DNA of 64,000 bases from a candidate division WOR-3 bacterium (GCA_039802205.1 JBDRWD010000005.1:1-64000), one strand, 5' to 3'. Counted from the stretch's first letter, positions 1-8,406 are shown. The notes: generated by a model not told the origin, from the letters alone. Made by a program: numbers and translations.

Positions 1-96
1 AGTTTCCGATTGGGTTTAGAATTATTGGATAAGCTGGATTTATCCAAATACCCGTGGCTTTTTTGTTTCAAAAAGTTATGCCCAACCGAAGATTAA
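1..96 (+). CDS. 3' end of an unidentified gene cut by the window edge
   Basis: Frame 1 is open from the first base to a TAA at 94-96 and gives a 31-residue tail (SFRLGLELLDKL...CPTED). It lies just upstream of the rplM promoter and on the same strand. The fragment is too short to assign; the only thing visible is a leucine-rich amphipathic stretch followed by an aromatic patch (YPWLF). It could also be a chance open frame, but the stop sits neatly about 30 bases before the next -35 box, as expected for a gene end. Confidence 0.4.
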   Translation, partial: SFRLGLELLDKLDLSKYPWLFCFKKLCPTED

Positions 97-125
97 AAGT
101 GAGGAGTACTCAGTGCAGCTTAGTA

Positions 126-153
126 TTGACTTTTTTGTTAAATTAGGTATAAT
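126..153 (+). promoter_or_regulatory. Sigma-70 type promoter of rplM operon (leaderless)
   Basis: TTGACT (126-131), 16-bp spacer, TATAAT (148-153). The ATG of rplM is at 161, seven bases past the -10 box, so transcription should begin at or beside the start codon. No Shine-Dalgarno sequence fits in between. Confidence 0.85.
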
Positions 154-160
154 ATTTGCT

Positions 161-589
161 ATGAAAACAAAAGTGCTTAAGAAGACCGAGGTTAAAAGGA
201 AGTGGTATGTGATCGACGCCCAGGGCAAAATTCTGGGTCGGATCGCTTCACGGATTGCCCGGATTTTGACGGGCAAAGATAAGCCACAATATTCTCCGCA
301 GGTGGATTGTGGAGATTATGTGGTTGTGCTCAATGCGGATAAATTTAGAGTCACCGGAAAAAAGATGGAAGATAAGATCTATTATCACCATTCTTTCTAT
401 CTGGGTGGTCTGAAGGCAATAAGTTTAAAGCATTTGCTGGAAAAAAATCCTAAAAAGGTTCTTTATCACGCGGTAAGCGGTATGCTGCCCAAAAATAAAT
501 TCCGAACGCGGCGATTAAAAAGATTGAAACTTTATCTCGGTACTGAGCACCCACATAGTGCCCAATCACCGCAGGTGATCGAGGTTTAG
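161..589 (+). CDS. rplM: 50S ribosomal protein L13
   Basis: Large-subunit protein that binds 23S rRNA early in assembly. The 142-residue product matches the usual length. Visible family features are the N-terminal KRKWYVIDAQGKILGRIAS block, the GDYVVVLNADK segment and the C-terminal LKLYLGTEHPHSAQ motif. An in-frame GTG lies upstream at 113, but the ATG at 161 is preferred because it gives the normal L13 N-terminus and because the promoter -10 box ends at 153. It is first in a co-directional run rplM-rpsI-rpsB-tsf-pyrH-frr; rplM-rpsI adjacency is nearly universal in bacteria. Confidence 0.97.
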   Translation: MKTKVLKKTEVKRKWYVIDAQGKILGRIASRIARILTGKDKPQYSPQVDCGDYVVVLNADKFRVTGKKMEDKIYYHHSFYLGGLKAISLKHLLEKNPKKVLYHAVSGMLPKNKFRTRRLKRLKLYLGTEHPHSAQSPQVIEV

Positions 590-600
590 GAGGTTAATGG

Positions 601-984
601 ATGGAACAGATATTTACTGGTTCACGAAAAAGAAGTGTCGCTAAGGTTAGATTGTTCCCTGGCAAAGGAATTATCAAAATCAATGGTAAAGATCCCCTCC
701 AGTACTTCTGTCGTCAGGACCTGGTGGATCTTATCAATCTCCCTTTGATAACTGCGGGTGTGAAGGGGACGGTTGATATCTATGCCAAAGTGCGGGGAGG
801 TGGAATATCAGGTCAGGCGGGTGCGGTAAGTCTGGGTATCGCCCGCGCCCTCGTGCACATGAATCCCGAACTCCGTCCGACGCTCAAAAGTGCGGGTTTA
901 TTGAAACGGGATCCACGGGAGAAAGAACGGATGAAATACGGGCTCGCCAAAAGGCGGAAGCGATTCCAATTCTCAAAGCGTTAA
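601..984 (+). CDS. rpsI: 30S ribosomal protein S9
   Basis: Small-subunit protein whose C-terminal tail reaches the P-site tRNA anticodon loop. The 127-residue product has the GSRKRSVAKVRLFPGKG start, the GGGISGQAGA glycine loop and the basic KRRKRFQFSKR tail that ends in the invariant Lys-Arg. The start is the ATG at 601 behind AGGAGG, which overlaps the rplM stop codon; the ATG at 597 is out of frame. Translation is probably coupled to rplM. Confidence 0.97.
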   Translation: MEQIFTGSRKRSVAKVRLFPGKGIIKINGKDPLQYFCRQDLVDLINLPLITAGVKGTVDIYAKVRGGGISGQAGAVSLGIARALVHMNPELRPTLKSAGLLKRDPREKERMKYGLAKRRKRFQFSKR

Positions 985-1003
985 TATTAATGAAGGAGGC
1001 AAT

Positions 1004-1711
1004 TTGGAGTTGGTGACATTACAGGAGTTAATAAGCACCGGTATCCATTTTGGCCATAGGACCAAACGTTGGAATCCGAAGATGGCAAAATATATATTTG
1101 GCAAAAAGAACGGCGTCCATATAATAGATCTCCGGCAAACGCAGGAATGTCTAAAAAGGGCGTATGAAGCCACAGTAAGAATTGCCGAACAGGGAAAAGG
1201 GATATTATATGTGGGGACGAAAAAGCAGGCAAAGGATGTGATAAAAGAAGAGGCGCTCCGTGCTGGTGCTTTTTATATAATTGAACGCTGGTTAGGTGGA
1301 TTGCTCACCAATTTTAATACCTTATACACCCGGATTCAGCGGTTACGCGAATTGGAACAGATGAAAGAAGACGGGCGCTGGGCAATGCTTCCTAAGAAAG
1401 AACTGGTGCGGTATGAACATGAATTTGAAAAATTGACTCGGTATTTTGAAGGGATAAAAGAGATGGATAGACTGCCCGGACTCATTTATATTGTTGATGT
1501 AATCAAGGATGCTACAGCCGTGAAAGAGGCAAGAAAGATGGGCATTCCTATCATTGCGATTGTAGATACGAATGGTGATCCTACGGGGATAAATTACCCA
1601 ATTCCGGGCAACGATGACTCACTCCGGGCGATATCTCTGGTGACACGCATTATTTCTAATGCGGTACTTGAGGGCCGGAAAGGATTTGAGACCGAGGAAA
1701 AGGAGGCGTAA
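1004..1711 (+). CDS. rpsB: 30S ribosomal protein S2
   Basis: Small-subunit protein at the head-body junction of the 30S subunit. The 235-residue product carries the S2 signatures TGIHFGHRTKRWNPKM near the N-terminus, ERWLGGLLTNF in the middle and GIPIIAIVDTNGDP near the C-terminus. Initiation is at a TTG (1004), supported by a strong AAGGAGG five bases upstream and by the lack of an in-frame ATG at the right place. It is followed directly by tsf, the usual rpsB-tsf pair. Confidence 0.96.
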   Translation: MELVTLQELISTGIHFGHRTKRWNPKMAKYIFGKKNGVHIIDLRQTQECLKRAYEATVRIAEQGKGILYVGTKKQAKDVIKEEALRAGAFYIIERWLGGLLTNFNTLYTRIQRLRELEQMKEDGRWAMLPKKELVRYEHEFEKLTRYFEGIKEMDRLPGLIYIVDVIKDATAVKEARKMGIPIIAIVDTNGDPTGINYPIPGNDDSLRAISLVTRIISNAVLEGRKGFETEEKEA

Positions 1712-2299
1712 ATGGATACGGAAAAGATAAGAGAATTAAGAGAGAGGACAGGTGCGGGCATCGTTGATTGTAAGGATGCCCTCATCCAAGCCAATGGCGA
1801 TATTGAAAAGGCAGTAGATATTCTGCGTATGAAAGGTTTAGCCCTTGCCGCTAAAAAGGTGGGAAGGGTTACCAAGGAAGGGATAATTGATGCCTATATC
1901 CATCCTGGAGACCGGCTGGGGGTGCTGGTAGAGGTAAATTGTGAAACCGATTTTGTAGCGCGCAATCAAGATTTCCGCCGATTTGTGCGCGATATTGCAT
2001 TACAGATTGCTGCCAGCGAACCCTTGGTCGTGAGTCGGGAAGAGCTCCCCCCGGAGATCGTGGAAAAGGAAAAGGCGATCTACCGGAGTCAAATTCAAGA
2101 TTTAAAAAAGCCGCCTGAAATAATCGAAAAAATTGTGGAAGGCAAAATGGAGAAATTTTATAATTCGGTTTGTCTTTTAGAACAACCATTTGTCAAAATT
2201 CCCGAAAAGACTGTAGGCGATTACCTAAAAGAACAGATAGCAAAATTTGGTGAGAATATCGTGATTCGAAGATTTGTTCGTTTCCGACTCGGTGAGTAA
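1712..2299 (+). CDS. tsf: Elongation factor Ts, short form
   Basis: Guanine-nucleotide exchange factor for EF-Tu. The UBA-like N-terminus (IRELRERTGAGIVDCKDAL) is followed by the core motif VEVNCETDFVARN that contacts EF-Tu. At 195 residues it is the short type, like the Thermus protein, with one core subdomain rather than the longer enterobacterial form of about 280 residues. Its ATG abuts the rpsB stop, preceded by AGGAGG inside the rpsB 3' end, so the two are coupled. Confidence 0.96.
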   Translation: MDTEKIRELRERTGAGIVDCKDALIQANGDIEKAVDILRMKGLALAAKKVGRVTKEGIIDAYIHPGDRLGVLVEVNCETDFVARNQDFRRFVRDIALQIAASEPLVVSREELPPEIVEKEKAIYRSQIQDLKKPPEIIEKIVEGKMEKFYNSVCLLEQPFVKIPEKTVGDYLKEQIAKFGENIVIRRFVRFRLGE

Positions 2300-2999
2300 A
2301 AAAAAATTAAAATACAATAAGATTCTTTTAAAAATCTCCGGTGAGTTACTCGGGCAAAACCATGAGGTTTTGACTCCCAGGATTTTAGAATACATCGCCG
2401 CACAAATAATCACGGTAAAAAAGCTCGGTGTAAAAATCGCTGTGGTCATGGGAGGGGGTAATATTGTCCGCGGGAAAGAAGTATCATGGTTAGATAAGGT
2501 TGATGCGGACCATTGTGGAATGCTAAGTACGATAATCAACGGGATCGCGCTCTATTCAGTCTTAAAGAGGAAGATTTCCGATGTTTTTCTGCGCAGCAGT
2601 TTTGAAATCCCCGGTTTGGTGCGCGGTTTTCAAAAAACGGAAGACCGCATCCTTTATGAACAGGGCGGCATCCTCCTGCTGGCAGGTGGCACCGGTAATC
2701 CATTGTTCACCACGGATACCGCAGCAGCGTTGCGTGCGGTTGAACTTTCTGCCCAATTGCTCATCAAGGGAACAAAGGTTGAAGGGGTGTATTCTGCCGA
2801 TCCCGAAAAAGACAAAAATGCAAGACTTTATCGTCGGCTCTCTTTTCAAGAGGCGATAGATAAAAATCTTAAGGTTATGGATCTCACCGCTTTTGGAATT
2901 TGCAAAGATGCCCGTATCCCAATATGCGTTTACAATCTCACCCGATATCCCCTTGAAAAAATTGTTTTAGGGGAAGAGATTGGAACACTGGTCTTTTAA
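2292..2999 (+). CDS. pyrH: Uridylate kinase (UMP kinase)
   Basis: Phosphorylates UMP to UDP in pyrimidine nucleotide synthesis; the bacterial hexameric amino-acid-kinase fold type. Visible motifs are KISGELLG (phosphate loop), VMGGGNIVRG, GMLSTIINGIAL and the C-terminal IKGTKVEGVYSADP. I place the start at GTG 2292 (SKKKLKYNKI...), which overlaps the tsf stop by eight bases and gives a 235-residue protein of normal length. A TTG 18 bases upstream is possible but would add unconserved residues. The pyrH-frr order after tsf is classic. Confidence 0.94.
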   Translation: MSKKKLKYNKILLKISGELLGQNHEVLTPRILEYIAAQIITVKKLGVKIAVVMGGGNIVRGKEVSWLDKVDADHCGMLSTIINGIALYSVLKRKISDVFLRSSFEIPGLVRGFQKTEDRILYEQGGILLLAGGTGNPLFTTDTAAALRAVELSAQLLIKGTKVEGVYSADPEKDKNARLYRRLSFQEAIDKNLKVMDLTAFGICKDARIPICVYNLTRYPLEKIVLGEEIGTLVF

Positions 3000-3019
3000 A
3001 AATTGTAGGAGGAACAGAT

Positions 3020-3577
3020 ATGATAGAAAAAATTAAAGAAGAAGCGAAACAGAAGATGGAAAAATCCTTGAGCCTATTGAATCAGGAATTTGCTAAGATA
3101 AGAACCGGTCGGGCAACTCCTGCCCTTTTGGATGGAGTAAAGGTTGAGTATTATGATACACTGTTGCCTTTGAATCAAATTGCTACTATCAGTATACCCG
3201 AACCAAGATTGATTGTCATCCAGCCCTGGGATAAACAGGCCCTTGGGGCAATTGAAAAGGCAATCTACAAGGCAGACATCGGGCTCACCCCGAACAACGA
3301 TGGCAATGTGATAAGACTCTCTTTACCACCCCTTACTACCGAAAGGAGAGAAGAACTCGTCCGTCTGGCCCAGAAACTCGCTGAAGAATGCCGGATAGCG
3401 GTGCGAAACATCCGGCGCGATGCGAATAATGAACTAAAAAAGATTGAAAAAGAAAAAAAGATTTCCGAAGATGATTCATTTAAAGCCCAGGAAGCAATCC
3501 AAAAAATGACGGATGAATATATTAAGAAGATTGATGAATTGCTTAAAAAGAAGGAAAAAGAAATCAGGGAACAATAG
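3020..3577 (+). CDS. frr: Ribosome recycling factor
   Basis: Splits post-termination ribosomes together with EF-G. The 185-residue product is full length, with the RTGRATPALLDGVKVEYY motif near residue 30, the IQPWDK turn, and the long basic helix RRDANNELKKIEKEKKISED. The start is ATG 3020 behind AGGAGG. It is the last gene of the translation operon. No clear intrinsic terminator follows in the 135-base gap to the next gene. Confidence 0.97.
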   Translation: MIEKIKEEAKQKMEKSLSLLNQEFAKIRTGRATPALLDGVKVEYYDTLLPLNQIATISIPEPRLIVIQPWDKQALGAIEKAIYKADIGLTPNNDGNVIRLSLPPLTTERREELVRLAQKLAEECRIAVRNIRRDANNELKKIEKEKKISEDDSFKAQEAIQKMTDEYIKKIDELLKKKEKEIREQ

Positions 3578-3712
3578 AATTTCCCCCTAACCATAGAAGT
3601 TTAAAAATATCTTTTATTCCCGGCGTCCATTATTTTATAGTTTATAATTATTCCCAACCGACAATAAACCGGCTCGAATAGTAACCGGTCAAAATAAGGT
3701 AAGGAGGTATTA
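3578..3712 (+). other. Intergenic region before the stress operon
   Basis: A TATAAT occurs at 3643-3648, but no TTGACA-like -35 box sits 16-17 bases upstream (the sequence there is CGGCGT). This differs from nearly all other promoters in the window. The promoter of the downstream operon may therefore use another sigma factor or an activator. A weak ACCGG/CCGGT inverted pair lies near 3667-3690. Confidence 0.35.
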
Positions 3713-4021
3713 ATGGCGAAATTCTGGGACGATTTTTCCCGCTGGCTTGAAGAAGCTTCAAGAGTTTTGAGCAAAGAGGCTGGAGATCTCACACTGAAGG
3801 GTAAACTGAAACTGGAGATTTTTGAGTTGAAGCGGCAATTACAGGAACTGTTTCGCGAACTGGGTGAAGTTTTTTATGGTTTTTTCCCGTTGAAAGGTAA
3901 TGAGGATTTCAAAAGCGACACTAGGATCAAACAACTCATCCAGAAGATTAAACGTATAAAAAACGAGATAACCAAAAAAGAGAATGAGTACAAAAAAATT
4001 GGACTAAAAAATAAACAATAA
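3713..4021 (+). CDS. Small coiled-coil protein of unknown function
   Basis: A 102-residue, highly charged, almost wholly helical protein without a signal peptide or membrane segment. Residues 25-60 (LKLEIFELKRQLQELFRELGEVFY) and 75-100 show heptad-like spacing of hydrophobic residues, suggesting a coiled coil. AAGGAGG precedes the ATG at 3713. It lies 14 bases before hsp20 and reads as first gene of an operon with hsp20, htrA and a sigma factor, so a stress or envelope role is plausible. I do not recognise a family. Confidence 0.8.
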   Translation: MAKFWDDFSRWLEEASRVLSKEAGDLTLKGKLKLEIFELKRQLQELFRELGEVFYGFFPLKGNEDFKSDTRIKQLIQKIKRIKNEITKKENEYKKIGLKNKQ

Positions 4022-4035
4022 GAAAGGAGGTCAAT

Positions 4036-4485
4036 ATGGCAGATAAATTAATAAAAAGATGGGATCCATTCCGGGAGTTGATGTCATTGAGAGAAGATAT
4101 GGATAGACTGTTCAATGCCTTTTTTGGTCGCACAACAAGCGAAGAAACCGAAGGTATCTGGGTTCCGGTGATTGATATTGAGGAAGACAACGAGAATTTT
4201 ATCGTGAGCGCCGAACTTCCAGGATTGAAAAAAGAGGATGTCAAAATCTCGGTACGCGGTAATCTGCTGACGATTTCCGGAGAGAGAAAGCACGAGGCTG
4301 AGACCAAAAATAAGACTTTCCATCGAGTTGAACGGATGTATGGTAAATTCTCTCGGACGATAACCCTGCCCAGCGAGGTGGATGTAAATAAAATCAAGGC
4401 CGTATACAAGGATGGTGTTCTACAGATCACGCTACCCAAACCCGAGACGATGAAACCGAAAGAGATTGAAGTGGAGATTAAATAA
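4036..4485 (+). CDS. Small heat-shock protein, Hsp20/alpha-crystallin family
   Basis: ATP-independent holdase that binds unfolding proteins. The 149-residue product has an N-terminal arm (WDPFRELMSLREDMDRLF), an alpha-crystallin domain from about residue 40 (VPVIDIEEDNENFIVSAELPG), the GVLQITLPK signature near residue 130 and a short C-terminal tail. AAGGAGG precedes ATG 4036. Its position between the small coiled-coil gene and htrA, with a sigma factor downstream, indicates co-expression under protein-folding stress. Confidence 0.95.
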   Translation: MADKLIKRWDPFRELMSLREDMDRLFNAFFGRTTSEETEGIWVPVIDIEEDNENFIVSAELPGLKKEDVKISVRGNLLTISGERKHEAETKNKTFHRVERMYGKFSRTITLPSEVDVNKIKAVYKDGVLQITLPKPETMKPKEIEVEIK

Positions 4486-4499
4486 TCAAAGAGGCGGCA

Positions 4500-5990
4500 A
4501 TGGAAGGAAAGATTTCACTGAGAGTTGCGGGTATCATTGCCGGAGTAGCGGCAGTCGTTGCTTTTCTTTTTGGATTGATAATAAGTGCCGGGTTCCCCAC
4601 GATAACCAATAAGAACGAGGCACACGCGACGGACAAGGGATTGTATCCCATTGTAGATGAACAGGGCGGAAGTCCCTTTACCCAGGTTGCCGAAATGGTA
4701 TCACCGGCAGTGGTGAATATTTCTGCAGAGAAAACTGTTAAGACCGGAATTGATGAATTTCGATGGGAATTCCGTGGTCCATTTGAAGATTTCTTCCGGG
4801 ATTTCTTCAAAAATTTCCCCCCTCCCGAGAGCAAAACAAGGACTTTGGGCTCGGGGTTCATTATCTCCGAAGACGGTTATGTAGTGACGAACCACCATGT
4901 CATAAAAAATGCTTCCAATATCATCATCCGCCTCACCAATAAAAAAGAATACAAAGGCAATGCTGTGAAAATCATCGGTTCAGACTCCCGGACCGATGTC
5001 GCATTATTAAAGATTGAGACGAAAGAGAAACTTCCATATCTAAAGCTCGGCGATTCGGATAAAATCAAAGTAGGCGATTGGGTGATGGCGGTAGGTAATC
5101 CTTTTAATCTGGAAGGGACAGTGACGGTGGGAGTCATTTCGGCAAAGGGTCGGCACGATATTCCCTTAAGCGAAGGACCGGATTTACAGAACTTCTTACA
5201 GACAGATGCTGCGATCAATCCGGGTAATTCCGGAGGACCGTTGATCAATCTCCAAGGAGAGGTGATCGGAATAAATACCGCAATCACCTCTACGAGCGGC
5301 GGGAACATTGGCATTGGCTTTGCAATCCCCATAAATCTTGCCAAAAATATCATCGAAGAACTCAAGACAAAAGGCAAAGTAACGCGCGGATATCTGGGGG
5401 TTTATTTAGAAGAACTTACAGAAGAGATGAAAGAGGCATTGAATCTTCCTTCGCTGGATGGGGTGCTGATAAGCGAGGTGATCGCCAATTCTCCGGCTGA
5501 GGAAGCCGGGATAAAAGAGGGAGATGTGATAATTGAATATGATGGGAAGAAGGTTACAGATCTCCAGTCTTTGCGGTTGATGGTAGCTGGGACTACGCCT
5601 GGTAAGACGGTGAAGATAAAGTTGATAAGGAACGGTAAAGAGTTGGAGTTGAAAGTTAAGATTGGGGAAATGAAGGAGTCGGTTGCGGGTGTCAGCGAGG
5701 AAAAGCAGGCTACCGAACTTGGTCTCCAGGTAGTGGATATTGACAGTCCCAAGGCAAAAGAATATAATATCAGTGCGCAAAAGGGAGTGGTGGTGATTGG
5801 TGTGGATCCGAATTCGCCCGCGAGTGATGCCGGCCTGCAGGTGGGAGATGTGATAATCGGAATTGCCAACAAAGAGATTAAAAATTTGAGTGACTTCCGA
5901 AATGCACTTAAAGATTTGAAGAAGGGGAAGCCGGTGATCTTTCAGATTCAAAGGGGTGAACGCAAAAGATATGTAGCGGTGACACCATAA
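4500..5990 (+). CDS. htrA: Periplasmic serine protease HtrA/DegP family
   Basis: Envelope quality-control protease of 496 residues. A single membrane anchor or uncleaved signal spans residues 8-32. The trypsin-like domain carries the triad His133 (TNHHV), Asp166 (SRTDVALL) and Ser244 (NPGNSGGP). Two PDZ domains follow: the first contains GYLGV and SPAEEAGIKEGDVI, the second SPASDAGLQVGDVI. An insertion rich in Phe and Asp (FEDFFRDFFKNF, about 95-106) precedes the protease core and resembles the flexible LA loop of HtrA proteins. It is 14 bases after hsp20 and 7 bases before the sigma gene, so the three are surely one transcript. Confidence 0.96.
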   Translation: MEGKISLRVAGIIAGVAAVVAFLFGLIISAGFPTITNKNEAHATDKGLYPIVDEQGGSPFTQVAEMVSPAVVNISAEKTVKTGIDEFRWEFRGPFEDFFRDFFKNFPPPESKTRTLGSGFIISEDGYVVTNHHVIKNASNIIIRLTNKKEYKGNAVKIIGSDSRTDVALLKIETKEKLPYLKLGDSDKIKVGDWVMAVGNPFNLEGTVTVGVISAKGRHDIPLSEGPDLQNFLQTDAAINPGNSGGPLINLQGEVIGINTAITSTSGGNIGIGFAIPINLAKNIIEELKTKGKVTRGYLGVYLEELTEEMKEALNLPSLDGVLISEVIANSPAEEAGIKEGDVIIEYDGKKVTDLQSLRLMVAGTTPGKTVKIKLIRNGKELELKVKIGEMKESVAGVSEEKQATELGLQVVDIDSPKAKEYNISAQKGVVVIGVDPNSPASDAGLQVGDVIIGIANKEIKNLSDFRNALKDLKKGKPVIFQIQRGERKRYVAVTP

Positions 5991-5997
5991 TAATTGG

Positions 5998-6831
5998 ATG
6001 AGGTTCGGGCGATTCACGGAAAGGGGTTTGAACCAGTTCATTGAAGAGATAAACCGTTATCCAGTCCTCTCCAAAGAAGAAGAATTTGAGCTTGCCCGGC
6101 GTTTCCGTGAGAATAAAGATACGGCAGCGAAGGAAAAACTAATCCTTTCAAATCTGCGGATCGTTCTTCATGTTTGTAAGAATTATCTGGACTATGGTTT
6201 GAGTTTGAGCGAACTGATAAATGCGGGAACTCGCGGTTTAATCCACGCGATAGAGAAATTTGACGAACGGAAGGGTTATCGACTCAGCACCTATTCCATC
6301 TGGTGGGTAAAACGTGAAATCTTTAATGCATTGTTCTCCGAACAGGAACTTATCCCCAAGAGTTATTTGGCACGGCGGATTAAGATGTACATTCCTGATT
6401 TTGTCCAGGAACATGGCCGTGAGCCCTCGGTTCAGGAATTAGCGAAACATTTCAAGGTTTCCAGCCAGCAGATTTCCCGGGCATTGAGGGAATTGTTGCC
6501 GATAATTTCTCTTGACGAAACTCCTACCGAAGAAGAATATGGTCCCTTAATCGAAATTCTTTCCTTGGAAGAGGTTCCTCAAAGTTATGTGCTCCCTTCA
6601 CCCGAAGAGGTCTTGAGACGGAAGCAGGAATCTGAAAAGATTCAGAAGGCATTAAAGAAACTATCCCTGCGGGAAAAAGAGATAATCGAAAGAAATTTTG
6701 GTCTGGGTGATTACGAAACTCAGAGTCTTGAAGAGATTAGCCGGCTGATGAACATCACCAAGGAGCGGGTAAGACAGATCCGGGATAATGCTTTAAAGAA
6801 ATTAAGGCTGATCTTACCCAGGATCAAGTAA
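5998..6831 (+). CDS. Sigma-70 family RNA polymerase sigma factor (group 2/3, RpoD/RpoH-like)
   Basis: Promoter-recognition subunit of RNA polymerase, 277 residues. Region 1.2 (LNQFIEEINRYPVLSKEEE), region 2 (NLRIVLHVCKNY, FDERKGYRLSTYSIWWVKREI), region 3 and region 4.2 (SLEEISRLMNITKERVRQIRDNALKKL) are all visible. It lacks the long region 1.1 and non-conserved insert of primary sigma factors, so it is probably an alternative or compact sigma. Region 2.4 differs from the usual YATWWIRQAI, suggesting an altered -10 preference. It is encoded right after hsp20-htrA, so a heat-shock or envelope-stress role is likely, but it could be a primary sigma of a small genome. Confidence 0.9.
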   Translation: MRFGRFTERGLNQFIEEINRYPVLSKEEEFELARRFRENKDTAAKEKLILSNLRIVLHVCKNYLDYGLSLSELINAGTRGLIHAIEKFDERKGYRLSTYSIWWVKREIFNALFSEQELIPKSYLARRIKMYIPDFVQEHGREPSVQELAKHFKVSSQQISRALRELLPIISLDETPTEEEYGPLIEILSLEEVPQSYVLPSPEEVLRRKQESEKIQKALKKLSLREKEIIERNFGLGDYETQSLEEISRLMNITKERVRQIRDNALKKLRLILPRIK

Positions 6832-6838
6832 ACTCGTT

Positions 6839-7363
6839 CTATAACTCTTCAATAAAGAGCTCGTTATTAGTATAGATACAAATCTGGGCGGCAATTTTTA
6901 TTGATTCTTCAACAATCTCCCGGGCCGAGAGGTCGGTGTGTTTTAATAACGCCCGCGCCGCAGCAAGGGCGTATGGTGCACCGGAGCCAATCGCCACGAT
7001 ACCATCATCCGGTTCCACCACATCACCAGCGCCGGAGACAATATAGGAATGTTCACGGTCAAGAATTGCCAGAAAAGCTTCCAATCTTCGTAAAATTTTA
7101 TCCTGCCGCCAATCCTTGGCGAGTTCCAAAACGCTGCGGGGGACATTACCCCGGAACTCTTCTAATTTTGCTTCAAATCTTTCAAACAGCGTCAAGGCAT
7201 CTGCCGTAGCGCCGGCAAAGCCCACCAGAATTTTATCATTATACATCTTGCGGATTTTTCGCGCCCGCTGTTTCATTATGGTTTCCCCACTTGTCACCTG
7301 TCCGTCACAGCCGATCGCAACTTTATCATTTTTTCTCAAACCTAATATCGTCGTGGAGATCAT
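6839..7363 (-). CDS. hslV: ATP-dependent protease peptidase subunit HslV
   Basis: Threonine peptidase that forms the proteolytic core of HslUV. The 174-residue product has the family start [21 protein letters not shown]; the nucleophile would be Thr4 (MISTT), exposed after removal of three residues. [17 protein letters not shown] and the C-terminal [10 protein letters not shown] are further signatures. The start is ATG 7363, seven bases past a promoter -10 box, so the message should be leaderless. The partner ATPase gene hslU is not adjacent and not in the window. It converges on the sigma-factor gene with only 7 bases between the stops. Confidence 0.94.
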   Translation of the reverse strand: MISTTILGLRKNDKVAIGCDGQVTSGETIMKQRARKIRKMYNDKILVGFAGATADALTLFERFEAKLEEFRGNVPRSVLELAKDWRQDKILRRLEAFLAILDREHSYIVSGAGDVVEPDDGIVAIGSGAPYALAAARALLKHTDLSAREIVEESIKIAAQICIYTNNELFIEEL

Positions 7364-7371
7364 AGTGGATA

Positions 7372-7399
7372 ATTATAATTATCAATATGTTGCTGTCAA
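7372..7399 (-). promoter_or_regulatory. Promoter of hslV (leaderless)
   Basis: On the minus strand TTGACA (7399-7394), 16-bp spacer, TATAAT (7377-7372). The hslV ATG starts at 7363. It stands back to back with the serA promoter, the two -35 boxes being only three bases apart. Confidence 0.8.
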
Positions 7400-7402
7400 T
7401 TG

Positions 7403-7430
7403 TTGATTTTAGAAGGTATTTGAGTATAAT
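7403..7430 (+). promoter_or_regulatory. Promoter of serA
   Basis: TTGATT (7403-7408), 16-bp spacer, TATAAT (7425-7430). The start site should fall near 7437, giving a leader of about 15 bases that holds AAAAGGAGG (7436-7444). Confidence 0.75.
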
Positions 7431-7451
7431 TAGCCAAAAGGAGGCTCAAAA

Positions 7452-8357
7452 ATGAAGATTCTTATTTCGGATCCGATCGCACCCGCTGGGATTGAAATTT
7501 TAAAGCAAAGTGGGTTTGAGGTGGTGGAAAAAAGCGGGATGACTCCGGAAGAATTGATAAAAACAATTCCGGATTTTGATGCGATAATCGTCCGTAGTGC
7601 CACAAAGGTGACCAAAGAGGTTATTGAGGCTGGAAAAAAGTTAAAGGTTATCGGCCGGGCCGGCGTCGGACTGGACAATGTGGATGCTGAAGCTGCCCAA
7701 GCAAGAGGGATAAAAGTTTTGAATACCCCTGCCGCAACTTCGATTTCGGTCGCCGAACTTGCTTTAGGTATGATGCTGGCAGCAGCTCGGATGATTCCTC
7801 AGGCCACCGTCTCTACTAAGGCAGGAAGATGGGAAAAGAAGCGTTTTCATGGGATAGAACTTTATGGCAAGACCTTGGGCATCATCGGCATTGGACGGAT
7901 CGGCTCTGAACTGGCAAAAAGGGCCCAGGCCTTAGGCATGAAGGTGATTGCCTATGACCCCTATGTCACAGTCAGTGAATTTGCCCAGATCGTCGATTTT
8001 GATACCCTGCTCAAGAATTCGGATTTCATCTCACTCCACATTCCCAAGACCAAGGAGACCACCCATCTCATCAACAAAGATGCCTTTGATAAGATGAAAG
8101 ATGGTGTCATTCTGGTCAATTGCGCACGGGGGGGTGTAGTAGATGAGAATGCCCTTTATGATGCCTTAATTTCGGGAAAGGTAAAAGTTGCCTGCCTTGA
8201 TGTTTTTGAGGTTGAACCCGCAAAAGAGCATAAATTATTCAGTCTGGAACAGGTAATACTCACTCCCCATATTGGTGCACAGACTGAGGAAGGTCAGATA
8301 CGTGCTGGAGTCCAGATTGCAGAGCTGGTCCGGGATGCGTTAAAATCTTATCAATAA
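7452..8357 (+). CDS. serA: D-3-phosphoglycerate dehydrogenase, short form
   Basis: Oxidises 3-phosphoglycerate to phosphohydroxypyruvate, the first step of serine synthesis. The 301-residue product has the NAD-binding GIGRIG at 156-161, the catalytic Arg region (VNCARGGVVDENAL), and the catalytic His in LTPHIGAQTEEGQ. It lacks the C-terminal ACT regulatory domain of longer SerA proteins, so serine feedback through ACT is not expected. A related 2-hydroxyacid dehydrogenase cannot be excluded, but the class V aminotransferase at 14.2 kb could supply the next step. Confidence 0.88.
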   Translation: MKILISDPIAPAGIEILKQSGFEVVEKSGMTPEELIKTIPDFDAIIVRSATKVTKEVIEAGKKLKVIGRAGVGLDNVDAEAAQARGIKVLNTPAATSISVAELALGMMLAAARMIPQATVSTKAGRWEKKRFHGIELYGKTLGIIGIGRIGSELAKRAQALGMKVIAYDPYVTVSEFAQIVDFDTLLKNSDFISLHIPKTKETTHLINKDAFDKMKDGVILVNCARGGVVDENALYDALISGKVKVACLDVFEVEPAKEHKLFSLEQVILTPHIGAQTEEGQIRAGVQIAELVRDALKSYQ

Positions 8358-8406
8358 CCAATATTTTAACCCGAAAAATCAAGAGGGTGATGTAAAGGAG
8401 GTATAA

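Noticed and set aside
5309-5324. A second match to the sigma-54 promoter pattern (TGGCATTGGCTTTGCA, correct GG-N10-GC spacing)
   Set aside because: It lies inside htrA and encodes the conserved GIGFAIP motif of the protease, with no gene start downstream.
5402-6041. Long minus-strand open frames opposite htrA
   Set aside because: They are antisense to a fully conserved protease gene, show low-complexity Ser/Ile/Pro composition and no recognisable motif.
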